Positions 52,907 through 62,506 of a DNA stretch of 64,000 nt are shown one piece after another. Under the pieces are notes generated by a model that searched no databases, was not told the origin of the DNA, and saw nothing but the letters and a program-made list of their open reading frames with translations. The first letter of the stretch is position 1. Each line of letters starts with the position of its first letter. The stretch is from Granulosicoccus sp036478595 (GTDB taxonomy: Bacteria > Pseudomonadota > Gammaproteobacteria > Granulosicoccales > Granulosicoccaceae): the NCBI GenBank assembly GCA_036478595.1, contig JAZGEF010000036.1:1-64000 (forward strand), written 5' to 3'. Made by a program: the position numbers and the translations under genes.

Positions 52907-53441
52907 TTTTCGTAATTAGGCGATGCTGGAAACTGTTTGCGTAAGCGGGCAATATTTCTGCCCGATGAATAAAACGCTAACGGTGTTTTTTCTGCTCGTA
53001 GCTTAAGAGCTTAGACTGGAGGTATTATAGTTCCTGCGCTGCTATTCTACTTTTAAATAGTGGCGATGCCCCAGCGCTGGGAGGATGGGCTATTTCATCC
53101 GCAACTGATAGTGCGTTCTCCTTGTATGGTGGATCAATACCCGTAGGGCAGTGCAGAGAGATCAGCACAGTAACGCTGCTTAAGTTGGTCAAGTTTCGAC
53201 CACTGTATTTGTCTTACCCCAGGGGCATGTCATACCCGGTGGGTGCGGCATCCTCGCGCAGCAGGGTGCCTAGCGCCCCGAGAGCGCCCGGTCAGCTTTC
53301 TCGGGGATGAGCATGTGGCACTAAATTCCTGCGTGTTGGCCCAAATGCACTATAAAATACACTGATACTTTTACCTCTCGGCCTTCAGGCCGGCTGATAC
53401 GCGTGCGCGCTAAACGCTCACGTAAGAGAAGGGCATTTATT
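52907..53441. other. Intergenic region of 535 bases with several short hairpins
   Basis: No gene is supported on either strand. Hairpins seen: CGGGCA/TGCCCG (52946-52964), TGGTC/GACCA (near 53188-53203), CCCCGAGA/TCTCGGGG (53276-53306, a perfect 8-bp stem with 15-base loop) and CGGCC/GGCCG (53379-53392). The stretch 53221-53310 is visibly richer in G and C than the flanks. The region leads into the exbB operon and probably contains its promoter. No RNA family is recognised. Confidence 0.55.
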
Positions 53442-54068
53442 GTGTTAGAGATTGTTACTGCTGGCGGGCTTATCATGCTGCCGATTATTGCGTGTTCAAT
53501 AGTGGCCCTGGCCATCATTGCAGAGCGCTTTATTAATCTGCGCAAGGATAAGATTCTGCCAAATAATCTGGTGGCAGATGTATGGCGCATGGCTAGCACT
53601 AAGCAACTAACTGATGAAAAAGTACGCGAGATTCAACAAGAATCGGCGCTAGGGCGGATACTGGCCGCAGGGCTGATGTCCCGTGGCCAAAATCGCGAAG
53701 GGATGAAAGAATCAATTGAAGAGGTAGGGCACCACGTTGTGCATGACCTTAATCGTAACTTGAACGCTCTGGGCACAATCGCTGCGGTCACACCATTGAT
53801 TGGCTTATTGGGTACGGTGGTGGGAATGATTTCCGTATTTACTAATATCACTACGGTGGGCGTGGGAAATCCAGCTCAACTAGCTGGCGGTATTTCGCAA
53901 GCACTGGTCACTACGGCTGGTGGCCTAATGGTGGCGATTCCATCGCTGATGTTTTACCGGTTCTTTCGAGGCAAGGTGGACGAGCTAGTGGTTGACATGG
54001 AAAAGGAATCATTGAAGCTTGTTGATGTGTTACAAAAACGTCAGGTCAAATCCCGGGTTAGTTCGTGA
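53442..54068 (+). CDS. exbB: ExbB/TolQ-family proton channel protein
   Basis: An inner-membrane energiser with about three helices. The 208 residues show the first helix, then a cytoplasmic stretch, and the G-L-L-G-T-V-V-G-M and A-L-V-T-T-A-G-G-L segments of the ExbB/TolQ/MotA family. The frame is open 13 codons earlier, but GTG 53442, with an AGAGAAGGG ribosome-binding site at a good distance, is preferred. Together with exbD it energises a TonB-type outer-membrane transporter or a related process. Its stop shares bases with the GTG of exbD. Confidence 0.85.
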   Translation: MLEIVTAGGLIMLPIIACSIVALAIIAERFINLRKDKILPNNLVADVWRMASTKQLTDEKVREIQQESALGRILAAGLMSRGQNREGMKESIEEVGHHVVHDLNRNLNALGTIAAVTPLIGLLGTVVGMISVFTNITTVGVGNPAQLAGGISQALVTTAGGLMVAIPSLMFYRFFRGKVDELVVDMEKESLKLVDVLQKRQVKSRVSS

Positions 54069-54481
54069 AGTTTGAACGTAAACACCCAGATGAGCTCGAG
54101 CTCAATCTGACTCCATTGATAGATGTGGTCTTTTTGTTGTTGATCTTTTTTATGGTCTCAACAACATTCCAGAAAGAATCAGAAATATCTTTGCAGCTGC
54201 CTCGAGCCACGCAGGATCCGGTCGACAAACCCCTTGAAAGCATTGAAGTTGTGATCAATGCTGCGGGTAAGTTTTTTGTAAACGATCAAGAGTTGGTGCA
54301 ACATGATGTTAAGGCCCTGCAGGCGGCGCTTCACCAAATAACCAATGGCCAACGCGATGTGCCACTCACCATACGAGCCGATGCTCAGACGCCTCACCAG
54401 GCTGTGGTGGTAGCGATGGATGCAGCTGCACAGCTTGGAATGCTCAGGATGTCGATTGCTACGTCGCATTCCCCTAAATAG
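54065..54481 (+). CDS. exbD: ExbD/TolR-family protein
   Basis: A 138-residue protein with one membrane helix carrying the conserved Asp (L-N-L-T-P-L-I-D-V-V-F-L-L, about 16-28) and a periplasmic domain, as ExbD has. It starts at GTG 54065 in the exbB stop (GTGA). The pair precedes msbA in this operon, an order seen in several gammaproteobacteria. Confidence 0.88.
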   Translation: MKFERKHPDELELNLTPLIDVVFLLLIFFMVSTTFQKESEISLQLPRATQDPVDKPLESIEVVINAAGKFFVNDQELVQHDVKALQAALHQITNGQRDVPLTIRADAQTPHQAVVVAMDAAAQLGMLRMSIATSHSPK

Positions 54482-54524
54482 AACTCAGCGGGTAAACTTC
54501 ACCGCATTACATCCTCGGGCCGAC

Positions 54525-56276
54525 ATGCAAAGCGAGCCGCAAGCTACTCCTAAATCGATGGACACCTATCGCCGATTACTGCGATATGTCCGTCCGTACC
54601 GGCTGCAATTTATCTACGCGATCGTAGGAATGGTTGGTTATGGTATTACTGAGACCGCATTTGCGGCTCTTATGAAACCCATGTTGGATGGTGGTTTCGT
54701 TAAGCAAGACCCTCGTTCAATCGCATTAGTGCCGGTAGCCATCATCCTGATTTTTCTCATACGTGGTGTGGCGGGTTTTGTATCGACCTACTACATGGCC
54801 TGGATCGGTTGGCGTGTAATCAAAACCTTGCGAGGGGAGGTGTTTGCAAAATATCTGACGCTGCCCACCTCGTTTTACGACAGAGCCTCCTCTGGTGAGT
54901 TGATATCGCGTATTACATTTAACAGTCAACGTGTGGCTAACGCTGCCAGTACAACGCTAACCGTTATGGTCAGAGATACGTTTACGGCTATCGGTTTGCT
55001 ATCGCTGATGTTTTATCACAGTTGGGAGCTTTCACTTTGCTTCCTGATTATTGGTCCGATCATCGGTGTGATTGTTGCCAGGGTGGGTAAAAAGTTTCGT
55101 GAAATCAGCCGCAACATTCAAGGCTCGATGGGTGATGTCAGCCACGTTATACAAGAAGCCGTTGACGGCAGTCGCGTGATAAAAATCTTCGGTGGACAGG
55201 AAACCGAAACCGCTCAGTTTGAAGTCGTTAATGAGCGCAACCGTGCCTATAATATGCGTGAAACAGTGGTCAAAGCGCTTAACGTACCGTTTGTTCAATT
55301 ACTGGTGGCCTTCGCACTTGCCATTATTGTGTACCTTGCCTCTAGTGGTTCCATCAACGAACGCATATCGGTAGGTGGCTTTGTATCGTTTATCACAGCG
55401 ATGTTATTGTTGTTCCAACCGATGCGCAGGCTCACCTCGCTAAACAATCAACTTCAAAATGGTATTGCCGCTGGTGAAAGTTTGTTTGCCACTCTCGATA
55501 TTGAATCAGAGCAAGACAACGGCACTAAAGAACTAACATCCCCAATAGAGTCGATTGAGTTTCGTTATGTGGGCATGCACTACCATCCTGACAAGCCCGC
55601 AGCACTTGATGGTGTGAGCCTAACGATCAGAGCGGGCGAGACTGTTGCCTTTGTTGGTGAGTCGGGCAGTGGTAAAACATCATTGGTTAATGTATTACCG
55701 CGATTGTATGAAATCGACACCGGTGATATTTTAGTCAACGATACACTCATCAACGAATACCAACTCCAATCACTGCGCAGCAAAATCGCATACGTAAGTC
55801 AAGATGTCATGTTGTTCAATGACACTATCGCTAGCAATATTGCTTACGGCAGCAAAGAGTCGATTACCGATGAAACGTTGCGCGACGCGTGTGAGGCAGC
55901 TCATGCACATGATTTCATTATGCGTATGGATGATCAATACAGCACTATGGTGGGTGAAAACGGTGTGATGCTCTCAGGCGGGCAGCGCCAACGAGTCGCG
56001 ATTGCACGAGCGCTGTTAAAAAATGCGCCCATTTTGATTCTTGATGAAGCCACATCAGCATTGGATTCAGAATCTGAGCGCAAGGTGCAAATGGGATTAG
56101 ATGCGTTAATGAAAGCCCGCACCACCTTAGTGGTTGCTCATCGCCTTTCGACTATCGAAAATGCGGATCGTATTGTGGTGATGGCACAAGGCTCAATCAA
56201 AGAAGTCGGCACGCACGATGAGCTTATGAGTAGCGAATCTCACTATAAGCGCCTGCGTCAGCTGCAATTTTCGTGA
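54525..56276 (+). CDS. msbA: Lipid A export ATP-binding/permease MsbA
   Basis: Flips core-lipid A across the inner membrane. The 583-residue protein (ATG 54525; another ATG at 54558) has six membrane helices and a C-terminal ATPase with Walker A G-E-S-G-S-G-K-T, signature L-S-G-G-Q-R-Q-R, Walker B I-L-I-L-D-E-A-T-S-A-L-D and H-loop. A frame extends upstream into exbD, but the start is likely one of these two. It is followed by lpxK, the kinase of lipid A synthesis, as in E. coli. Confidence 0.93.
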   Translation: MQSEPQATPKSMDTYRRLLRYVRPYRLQFIYAIVGMVGYGITETAFAALMKPMLDGGFVKQDPRSIALVPVAIILIFLIRGVAGFVSTYYMAWIGWRVIKTLRGEVFAKYLTLPTSFYDRASSGELISRITFNSQRVANAASTTLTVMVRDTFTAIGLLSLMFYHSWELSLCFLIIGPIIGVIVARVGKKFREISRNIQGSMGDVSHVIQEAVDGSRVIKIFGGQETETAQFEVVNERNRAYNMRETVVKALNVPFVQLLVAFALAIIVYLASSGSINERISVGGFVSFITAMLLLFQPMRRLTSLNNQLQNGIAAGESLFATLDIESEQDNGTKELTSPIESIEFRYVGMHYHPDKPAALDGVSLTIRAGETVAFVGESGSGKTSLVNVLPRLYEIDTGDILVNDTLINEYQLQSLRSKIAYVSQDVMLFNDTIASNIAYGSKESITDETLRDACEAAHAHDFIMRMDDQYSTMVGENGVMLSGGQRQRVAIARALLKNAPILILDEATSALDSESERKVQMGLDALMKARTTLVVAHRLSTIENADRIVVMAQGSIKEVGTHDELMSSESHYKRLRQLQFS

Positions 56277-57340
56277 GCGTCGCGCCTGCATATTGGCAAA
56301 GCATCGGAGCACGCGCGCTACTGCTTTGGCCGGTGTCACTGTTGTTCGGAACCTTAGCTCGCGGCAGACAATGGTGTTATCGCTTAGGCTTTTGTAAAGT
56401 CATACAATCCGAAATACCCGTTATTGTGGTTGGCAATATCAGTGTCGGTGGTACGGGTAAAACTCCGTTAACGCAGGCGTTGGTAGGTAGTGCAACTGAG
56501 CAGAGCATGCGCTGCGGTATTGTCATCCGTGGCCATGGCGGGCAAGTTCAATCAACTCCTTTTTTAATTGATAACACAACCACTGCTGCGATGGTGGGTG
56601 ATGAGCCGTTGTTGCATCATCATAAAACGGGTGTGCCAGTGGTGGTGTGCACCGATCGCGCCGCGGCGGTGCAAAAGCTTAGTGATTGCGATGTCAATCT
56701 TGCATTTAGCGACGATGGCTTGCAGCATTATAAAATGCAACGGGCTTGCGAGATTGCAGTTGTTGATGGCGACGCCGGTTTCGCCAATGCGATGCTACTG
56801 CCTTCGGGCCCTTTAAGAGAACCAATCAAGCGATTAACCACTGTTGATATCGTCGCGGTGCAAATTACCGCAGCGGACGCTCACCCCGATACTGCTGTAC
56901 TGCTACAGGATGTTCCTCAATTACGCATCGCTACAGATGCGGGCGTTCCAGTGGGTAGCTTCTTTTTAAAACCGGTTAAGCTGCGACAATTATGGACAGA
57001 CAAATTACTACCGTTAGACGCCTTGCATGGTAAAGCCGTTACGGCGGTTGCCGGTATAGGAGCGCCGGAGCGATTTTTTCAGGCACTGCGTAGTGCAAAC
57101 TTAACGATACAGCCAGTATCGTTCGATGACCATCACGAATACAGTGAAGAGGATCTTCAATCTCTGCCGGCGGGCCCCGTTGTCGTTACTGGCAAGGATG
57201 CGGTAAAAATCAAAGCACTATCATTGCATAGCCTTGATATTTATGTGCTCGAGATCGACATAGACATGAGTGAAAATCTTGAGCTTGCTGTTCATGATAT
57301 GTTTAAAAAGCTGAATGCCCACCCGAAAGCAAAATTATAA
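56273..57340 (+). CDS. lpxK: Tetraacyldisaccharide 4'-kinase LpxK
   Basis: Phosphorylates the 4' position of the tetraacyl disaccharide in lipid A synthesis. The 355 residues contain the kinase P-loop G-G-T-G-K-T-P (about 62-68) and the D-D-G-L-Q-H segment, with an N-terminal membrane-associated helix. GTG 56273 is inside the last codon of msbA (4-base overlap). kdsB follows 11 bases after its stop. Confidence 0.94.
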   Translation: MSVAPAYWQSIGARALLLWPVSLLFGTLARGRQWCYRLGFCKVIQSEIPVIVVGNISVGGTGKTPLTQALVGSATEQSMRCGIVIRGHGGQVQSTPFLIDNTTTAAMVGDEPLLHHHKTGVPVVVCTDRAAAVQKLSDCDVNLAFSDDGLQHYKMQRACEIAVVDGDAGFANAMLLPSGPLREPIKRLTTVDIVAVQITAADAHPDTAVLLQDVPQLRIATDAGVPVGSFFLKPVKLRQLWTDKLLPLDALHGKAVTAVAGIGAPERFFQALRSANLTIQPVSFDDHHEYSEEDLQSLPAGPVVVTGKDAVKIKALSLHSLDIYVLEIDIDMSENLELAVHDMFKKLNAHPKAKL

Positions 57341-57351
57341 CGGATACGAAC

Positions 57352-58119
57352 ATGCGTTCACCATTGCCTAACTACCGCGTTGTAATACCGGCGCGATACG
57401 CATCAAGCCGATTTCCTGCGAAGGTATTGCATCCAATTAATGGTGTGCCGATGGTGATAAGAGTGGCCAATCGAGCGCAACAATCGGGCGCGACCTCTGT
57501 TGTTATTGCCACGGATCATGCTGATATCGAAGCGCTGTGTTTAGAGCATAAGCTTGATGTTGAGATGACCAGCGTCAATCATCCCAGTGGCACTGATCGA
57601 ATACGCGAAGTGGCTATACAGCGCGAATGGTCGGATGAAACCATCATCGTGGGTTTGCAAGGTGATGAGCCCGCAACACCATCAGCGCACCTTGATTTGT
57701 TGGCCACTAATCTGGCACAAAGGCCTGAGGCTAATATGGCTACCTTGTGCACGCGTTTGTTAACGAGGGAGGATTATCTTAATCCTGATCGGGTTAAGGT
57801 GGTGTTTAACCAACAGGGCTATGCCATGTACTTCAGTCGATCGCCAATACCCGCTTTAAGGGCTTGTAATTCGGAATTACCACTAAGCTATTTACACGTG
57901 GGCTTGTATGCCTATCGATGTGACTATTTAAAAACATACGGTAACTTGCAAGCACCGCTGTTAGAACAAACTGAACAGCTGGAGCAATTACGGGTGCTGT
58001 ACAACGGTGGTAAAATTCATGTTGCCGAGGTCGATGCGTCAGAGGCTATTGGCGTAGATCGTCTCGAAGACGTTGCCAGAGTAGAACAATATATTCAATC
58101 CAACGCAGAGGGGCGCTGA
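57352..58119 (+). CDS. kdsB: 3-deoxy-manno-octulosonate cytidylyltransferase KdsB
   Basis: Activates KDO to CMP-KDO for lipopolysaccharide inner core. The 255 residues have the P-A-R-Y-A-S-S-R-F-P-A-K signature at the N-terminus (about 11-22), then the V-G-L-Q-G-D-E-P segment and Y-F-S-R-S-P-I-P. Its TGA overlaps the ATG of the next gene by one base (TGATG). Confidence 0.95.
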   Translation: MRSPLPNYRVVIPARYASSRFPAKVLHPINGVPMVIRVANRAQQSGATSVVIATDHADIEALCLEHKLDVEMTSVNHPSGTDRIREVAIQREWSDETIIVGLQGDEPATPSAHLDLLATNLAQRPEANMATLCTRLLTREDYLNPDRVKVVFNQQGYAMYFSRSPIPALRACNSELPLSYLHVGLYAYRCDYLKTYGNLQAPLLEQTEQLEQLRVLYNGGKIHVAEVDASEAIGVDRLEDVARVEQYIQSNAEGR

Positions 58120-58706
58120 TGTCCACAACCAAAAAATGGGAAACGGTCTCCGATAAGGATTTGCACAACGGGTTCTACCGAATTCACAAGCTTGGATTCA
58201 GACACACATTGTTTAATGGTGGTTGGAGTGAAATTCAAAAGCGTGAGCAATTTGATCGAGGCAACGTAGTGGCAGTGCTGCCCTATGACCCCCAAACACG
58301 ACAGGTGGCATTGGTTGAGCAATTTCGAATTGGCGCTAGGTTCAACCAGCCGGATCCTTGGTTGATGGAAGTGATCGCCGGCATGATGGAAAAGGATGAA
58401 GAGCCAGAAGAGGTGGCGATTCGCGAAACCTTTGAAGAGGCGGGCATTAGGCTAGATAATGTCAGCTTAGTGAGGCAATACTACGCCAGTCCAAGTTCCA
58501 CCACTGAAGAGGTGTTTGTCTTTACCTCCGAGTGTGATTTATCCAATGCCGGTGGCGTGTTTGGCTTAGCCGAAGAGGGTGAGGACATCAAGGTGCATAT
58601 TGTCTCTATCGAAAAGGCCTTGGAATGGTTAAATCAAGGTGTCATAAAGAATGCGATCAGCGTTATTGCGCTGCAGTGTTTGGCCTTGCAAGAGAAATCT
58701 GGCTAG
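58119..58706 (+). CDS. nudF: ADP-ribose pyrophosphatase-like NUDIX hydrolase
   Basis: Hydrolyses ADP-ribose and similar nucleoside diphosphate derivatives. The 195 residues have the Nudix box, G-x5-E-x7-R-E-T-F-E-E-A-G-I (about 87-109), and the NudF-like C-terminal part with L-A-E-E-G-E-D-I. ATG 58119 overlaps kdsB by one base, so it is the last gene of the exbB-nudix operon. Confidence 0.87.
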   Translation: MSTTKKWETVSDKDLHNGFYRIHKLGFRHTLFNGGWSEIQKREQFDRGNVVAVLPYDPQTRQVALVEQFRIGARFNQPDPWLMEVIAGMMEKDEEPEEVAIRETFEEAGIRLDNVSLVRQYYASPSSTTEEVFVFTSECDLSNAGGVFGLAEEGEDIKVHIVSIEKALEWLNQGVIKNAISVIALQCLALQEKSG

Positions 58707-58954
58707 TGTTTCTATTTGCCCGCGCGGGTTTGGCTGGGGGGTGAAAGCGCGGTAAAAAATGTTGTTCCGTGAAGCCTAGGGGAGTACATCCGTTGTGCTG
58801 TTAGTTTTGCGCAGTCCAATTTTGATCGCAGATCCAACGCGTCATTACCAACTCCTAAGTTAACTTCAGAAGTGTGATATTACTCAGCTTAGCGCAATTT
58901 TGACTAGCCGACAGACTGCGATACTCTCTAAACCTAGTGGCTGCGGAAAATATT

Positions 58955-59613
58955 ATGAAATAAGCGGTTTTTGAAGGTACTGAAAGAGAATAGATCGCTC
59001 TTTGTTTTCATGGTGCTAATGAGCGTATTCCGCAGCTCTTTGCGGATTGGAATACCGTTCCAACAGGGTCAATGCAGCCAACTATTGTAGAAGGAGATCG
59101 AATTCTGGTTAATCAGATGGCCTACGACATCCGAATGCCATTTACGCAAATCTCTCTATACAAAACCTCTGACCCTGCAGGTGGCGATATTATCATTTTC
59201 GATTCAGCGGCGTCAGGAGTGAAGCTTGTAAACGAGTTATTGGAATCCCCGGCGACATTGTTGAATTGGAAAATAACGTTCTACGTATAAATGATGTGCA
59301 GCTGCCGTATTAAAATGTGTCATCAACTCCTTCAACCGATGATCAGACGGAGAATCTGCTCGGTATAGAGCATCCCGTACGAGTGCGGAAGGTCGGTTCT
59401 TCACTCTCTAGCTTTCAGCCGATAGAAGTTCCCGCGGGTTTCTATCTAGCACCTGGGGACAACAGGGATAATAGCTCCGATTCCAGAATCATTGGTTTGG
59501 TACCAAGAAACGAAATTGTAGGCAGAACCAAAAGTGCTATAATGTCTTTTAATTGTGACAACTACTACCTTCCTCGCTCAGATAGATTTTGCCGCACCTT
59601 GGTAAGTAACTAA
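58955..59613 (+). pseudogene. lepB: Signal peptidase I (lepB-like) pseudogene with several disruptions
   Basis: Signal peptidase I cleaves signal peptides at the outer face of the inner membrane with a Ser-Lys dyad. Across three frames the family can be followed: K-V-L-K-E-N-R-S, a membrane segment F-V-F-M-V-L-M-S, then P-T-G-S-M-Q-P-T (catalytic Ser), G-D-I-I-I-F-D-S, R-V-I-G-I-P-G-D, and P-G-D-N-R-D-N-S-S-D-S later. Breaks: ATG AAA TAA at the start (58955-58963), a lost base near 59039, a lost base near 59230-59233 (frame change in the catalytic-Lys codon), and a TAA at 59311-59313. The copy cannot make an active enzyme; a working lepB must lie elsewhere, since it is essential. Confidence 0.85.
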
Positions 59614-59983
59614 ATAAAGTAAATCATACAGAGCAGGGATATTCACTCCGCGAATTTAGTAGTCAGTTAAAAACTAGGCTTATCAGTTCACAAAAACTAT
59701 CGTGATTTTCTCTGCAGCGTAGTGCAAAGATTTCCATCACCAGGTGACGTATCGGCTAACGCGAAACTCGCTGCTACGCTCTCTTAGTCGATCTGTTCTC
59801 ACTTTTTTCGCACTCTGAAACCATTGCTCTGTAGGGCTGTGACGCGATTTACTAGACGCAGCACACAATATTTGAAGTTCAAATGTGAGCTTGGTACCGC
59901 TACCACTACGGTGGGCTTGCCATGGCAATCGTGGCCAGTGAAAATAGCCGCTTGCCTATAAAAATAATAAAACGGCGGTTGTA
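59614..59983. other. Intergenic stretch of 370 bases, nothing recognised
   Basis: Between the broken lepB copy and the Kelch lipoprotein. Stop codons are frequent in all frames. Minus-strand frames here have no family resemblance. I see no hairpin with a T-run, and no clear promoter elements. Confidence 0.5.
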
Positions 59984-61666
59984 ATGTTGGTTCCAAATCA
60001 GAAGCTTCAAAGCTTGACTCGTACTTCAATTGCGCTGTTAACACTGTTAGGCCTTGCTGCTTGCAGTGGTGGGTCGTCAACGCCACCAGATCCAAATGTG
60101 AGCAACGACCCTGAAATTTCAGACCAGACACAAGCGGATATGATTGTTCGCGTTAGCCAGGATCTAACGGTCATGGTTGGCGAGCAGTTTCCTGTCTCCG
60201 CTGTTCTCATACTCCAATCCACACCTTCTGATCTACCGATATTGGAATGGCAGGTGCTGGATATTAATGCCGATGTAGTACTGGAAAATGCTGACAGAAC
60301 ACGTGCATCGGCAGTGTTTAACGCCGAAGGCGAATATGAAGTGCAGTTTTTTGCCAAGGTCGGTGATCTCGAAGGCAATGACACTTTGACGGTAACCGTT
60401 ATTGACCCGATCATTAATCAAGCACCGCAAGTCAATGCCGGTAACTCCGTCACTATCGAGTTTGATGAAACCATACAACTTAACGCCGTGGTATCCGACG
60501 ACGGATTACCTGCTTCATCGCTTGTCACGCAGTGGTCGTTCTCATCAAATGATGGCAACGCTACCTTTAACGAAACATCTGAAGTGGATACACAAGTATC
60601 CTTTGATTTAGCTGGCGAATACACCTTGACGCTAACTGCTGATGATGGCGAACTTAGCGCAAAGGATTCTTTAACTATTATCGTGCAAGAGCCTGTCGTT
60701 ATTGTTGACGACCCTGGTGCAGATCCAAGCGGTAACTCTGGTGGAATTAGTGCAAATAAAACATGGAAAAATGTCACGACAGCTAACGGTAGCAAACCAC
60801 AAGCTCGGCACGAGGCAGGCGCAGTAGCATTCAATGGCGATATGTATTTGTTGAGTGGGCGCGGCAAGCGTAAAGTTAATCGCTATGACCCAAACCATAA
60901 CAAATGGACAACGGAAGGCGCTAGCACAACTGATTTTAGCCACTTTCAACCGGTGGTGTACGGCAGCAAGATCTACGCGGTGGGTGGATTAACATGTTGC
61001 TACCCAAGTGAAAGCGTATTAACTCATGTGCAAATTTTTAACCCTTCAAGCAAAACATGGTCGCAAGGGCATAGAATTCCCGCTAATCGTCGCAGAGGTG
61101 GTGGCGGTGTGGTCAACTATAAAAACAAAATCTATATGGTAGGTGGAAACACCAACGGCCATGATGGTGGAACGGTTAACTGGTTTGATGAATACAACCC
61201 GGCTACCAACACGTGGAAAACGCTTAAAAGCGCGCCCAATAAACGCGATCACGTTAATGCGGTTGTGGTGGGTGACAAGCTGGTGGTTGCTGGTGGTCGC
61301 AAAACGGATCATCCAAACGTGTTCAATGATCTGGTGAGTGATACAGATGTATATAATTTTAAGACAGGAAAGTGGGAGACCAATCATCCTGATATTCCAA
61401 CACCGACGGCTGGGGCCATGGCGGTGCAAGTAGGTAATGAAGCGGTTGTTATAGGCGGTGAGGTAGGGTCGAGTAGCGCTGCATTGAATGTTGTGCAAGC
61501 CTACAATGTTGTGTCACGCAAGTGGCGTACCTTAAAGCCACTTAACACCGGTAGACATAGTGGTGGTGCCGTGGTTGTCGGTAACGCCATCCATGTTGTG
61601 TCAGGAAATACTACAATTGGTGGTGGTAACGAAACGCAAAGCCATGAAAAGCTAGAGTTCAACTAA
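59984..61666 (+). CDS. Kelch-repeat lipoprotein with two Ig-like domains
   Basis: A 560-residue protein with a lipobox L-A-A-C (cysteine about residue 28), so it is lipid-anchored. Two PKD/cadherin-like beta-sandwich domains follow (about 45-145 and 148-235; the second has W-S-F-S-S-N-D-G-N and E-Y-T-L-T-L-T-A-D-D-G). The C-terminal half is a Kelch beta-propeller with about six repeats, including G-D-M-Y-L-L-S-G-R-G, K-I-Y-A-V-G-G, K-I-Y-M-V-G-G-N, K-L-V-V-A-G-G-R and E-A-V-V-I-G-G-E. It may bind sugars or proteins at the cell surface. No catalytic residues identified. ATG 59984. Confidence 0.8.
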   Translation: MLVPNQKLQSLTRTSIALLTLLGLAACSGGSSTPPDPNVSNDPEISDQTQADMIVRVSQDLTVMVGEQFPVSAVLILQSTPSDLPILEWQVLDINADVVLENADRTRASAVFNAEGEYEVQFFAKVGDLEGNDTLTVTVIDPIINQAPQVNAGNSVTIEFDETIQLNAVVSDDGLPASSLVTQWSFSSNDGNATFNETSEVDTQVSFDLAGEYTLTLTADDGELSAKDSLTIIVQEPVVIVDDPGADPSGNSGGISANKTWKNVTTANGSKPQARHEAGAVAFNGDMYLLSGRGKRKVNRYDPNHNKWTTEGASTTDFSHFQPVVYGSKIYAVGGLTCCYPSESVLTHVQIFNPSSKTWSQGHRIPANRRRGGGGVVNYKNKIYMVGGNTNGHDGGTVNWFDEYNPATNTWKTLKSAPNKRDHVNAVVVGDKLVVAGGRKTDHPNVFNDLVSDTDVYNFKTGKWETNHPDIPTPTAGAMAVQVGNEAVVIGGEVGSSSAALNVVQAYNVVSRKWRTLKPLNTGRHSGGAVVVGNAIHVVSGNTTIGGGNETQSHEKLEFN

Positions 61667-61677
61667 GCTTATTGCCA

Positions 61678-61716
61678 AACGGGAGCCTGTACGTCATGCT
61701 AGGGCTCTCGTTCTTT
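61678..61716 (+). terminator. Rho-independent terminator after the Kelch gene
   Basis: AACGGGAGCC (61678-61687) pairs with GGCTCTCGTT (61703-61712), 10 bp with one G-T pair and a 15-base loop, followed by CTTTACG. It lies 11 bases after the Kelch stop and before hyi, so it separates the two genes. Confidence 0.6.
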
Positions 61717-61738
61717 ACGTCTTCTGAATATCTGCTCA

Positions 61739-62506
61739 ATGCTACGGTTTTCAGCTAACCTAGGTTTCTTGTGGAAAGAACTCGATTTGCCTGATGCTAT
61801 TCGCGCTGCCAAGCGTGCTGGCTTTGATGCGGTTGAGTGTCATTGGCCATTCGAATATCCTGCAACAACAATCAACACCGCCCTATCAGAAACTGGATTT
61901 ACCATGCTTAGTCTCAACACCGTGGCGGGTAATAAAGGTGAAACTGGCTTAGCTGCTTTACCTGGCCGTGAGATTGAAGCAAAGCAAGCCATTGACCAAG
62001 CGATCAACTACGCCAGCTGCATTAATTCGCAGTTTGTGCACGTCATGGCAGGGGTTGCTGATGGGGCTGATTCGACGGCTATTTTTATCGACAACTTGCA
62101 TTATGCCTGTAAGGCTGCCAAGGCCTTAGAAATTTCTGTGTTGATCGAACCGATCAATCACCATGACATGCCAGGATATTTTTTGCATTCGGCTACACAA
62201 GCTTTGCGGGTGCTGCAAGCAGTTGATGCCAGCAACCTAAAGATCATGTTCGATTGTTATCACATGCAACGCATACACGGCGATCTTGGCCATTGGCTAG
62301 AAACCTTGTCCCCGCATATTGGGCATATTCAGATCGCTTCTGTTCCGGATCGAACTGAGCCAGATACACGCGGTGATGAATTAAACTATGCGGAGGTGTT
62401 CGCAACCATCGAACGCATCGGCTATATGGGAATGATCGGTGCAGAATATAAACCTGCCAAGAGTACCGAAAAAGGCTTGGGTTGGCTAGAAGCCTACCGC
62501 CAGTAG
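61739..62506 (+). CDS. hyi: Hydroxypyruvate isomerase Hyi
   Basis: Interconverts hydroxypyruvate and tartronate semialdehyde, in glyoxylate utilisation. The 255-residue TIM barrel begins R-F-S-A-N-L-G-F-L-W. The metal/catalytic motifs are L-I-E-P-I-N-H-H-D, M-F-D-C-Y-H-M-Q, H-I-G-H-I-Q-I-A and I-G-A-E-Y-K-P. No other glyoxylate gene is adjacent, so the pathway context is missing. Its stop abuts the convergent roxA stop (62506/62507). Confidence 0.88.
   Translation: MLRFSANLGFLWKELDLPDAIRAAKRAGFDAVECHWPFEYPATTINTALSETGFTMLSLNTVAGNKGETGLAALPGREIEAKQAIDQAINYASCINSQFVHVMAGVADGADSTAIFIDNLHYACKAAKALEISVLIEPINHHDMPGYFLHSATQALRVLQAVDASNLKIMFDCYHMQRIHGDLGHWLETLSPHIGHIQIASVPDRTEPDTRGDELNYAEVFATIERIGYMGMIGAEYKPAKSTEKGLGWLEAYRQ

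Noticed and set aside
58719..58728. CCCGCGCGGG after the Nudix gene as a terminator
   Set aside because: Stem too short once a loop is allowed, and only TTT follows; not enough to call.
59799..60131. A 110-residue open frame on the minus strand overlapping the Kelch gene start
   Set aside because: Covers the Kelch signal peptide on the other strand; no family recognised and no start signal.
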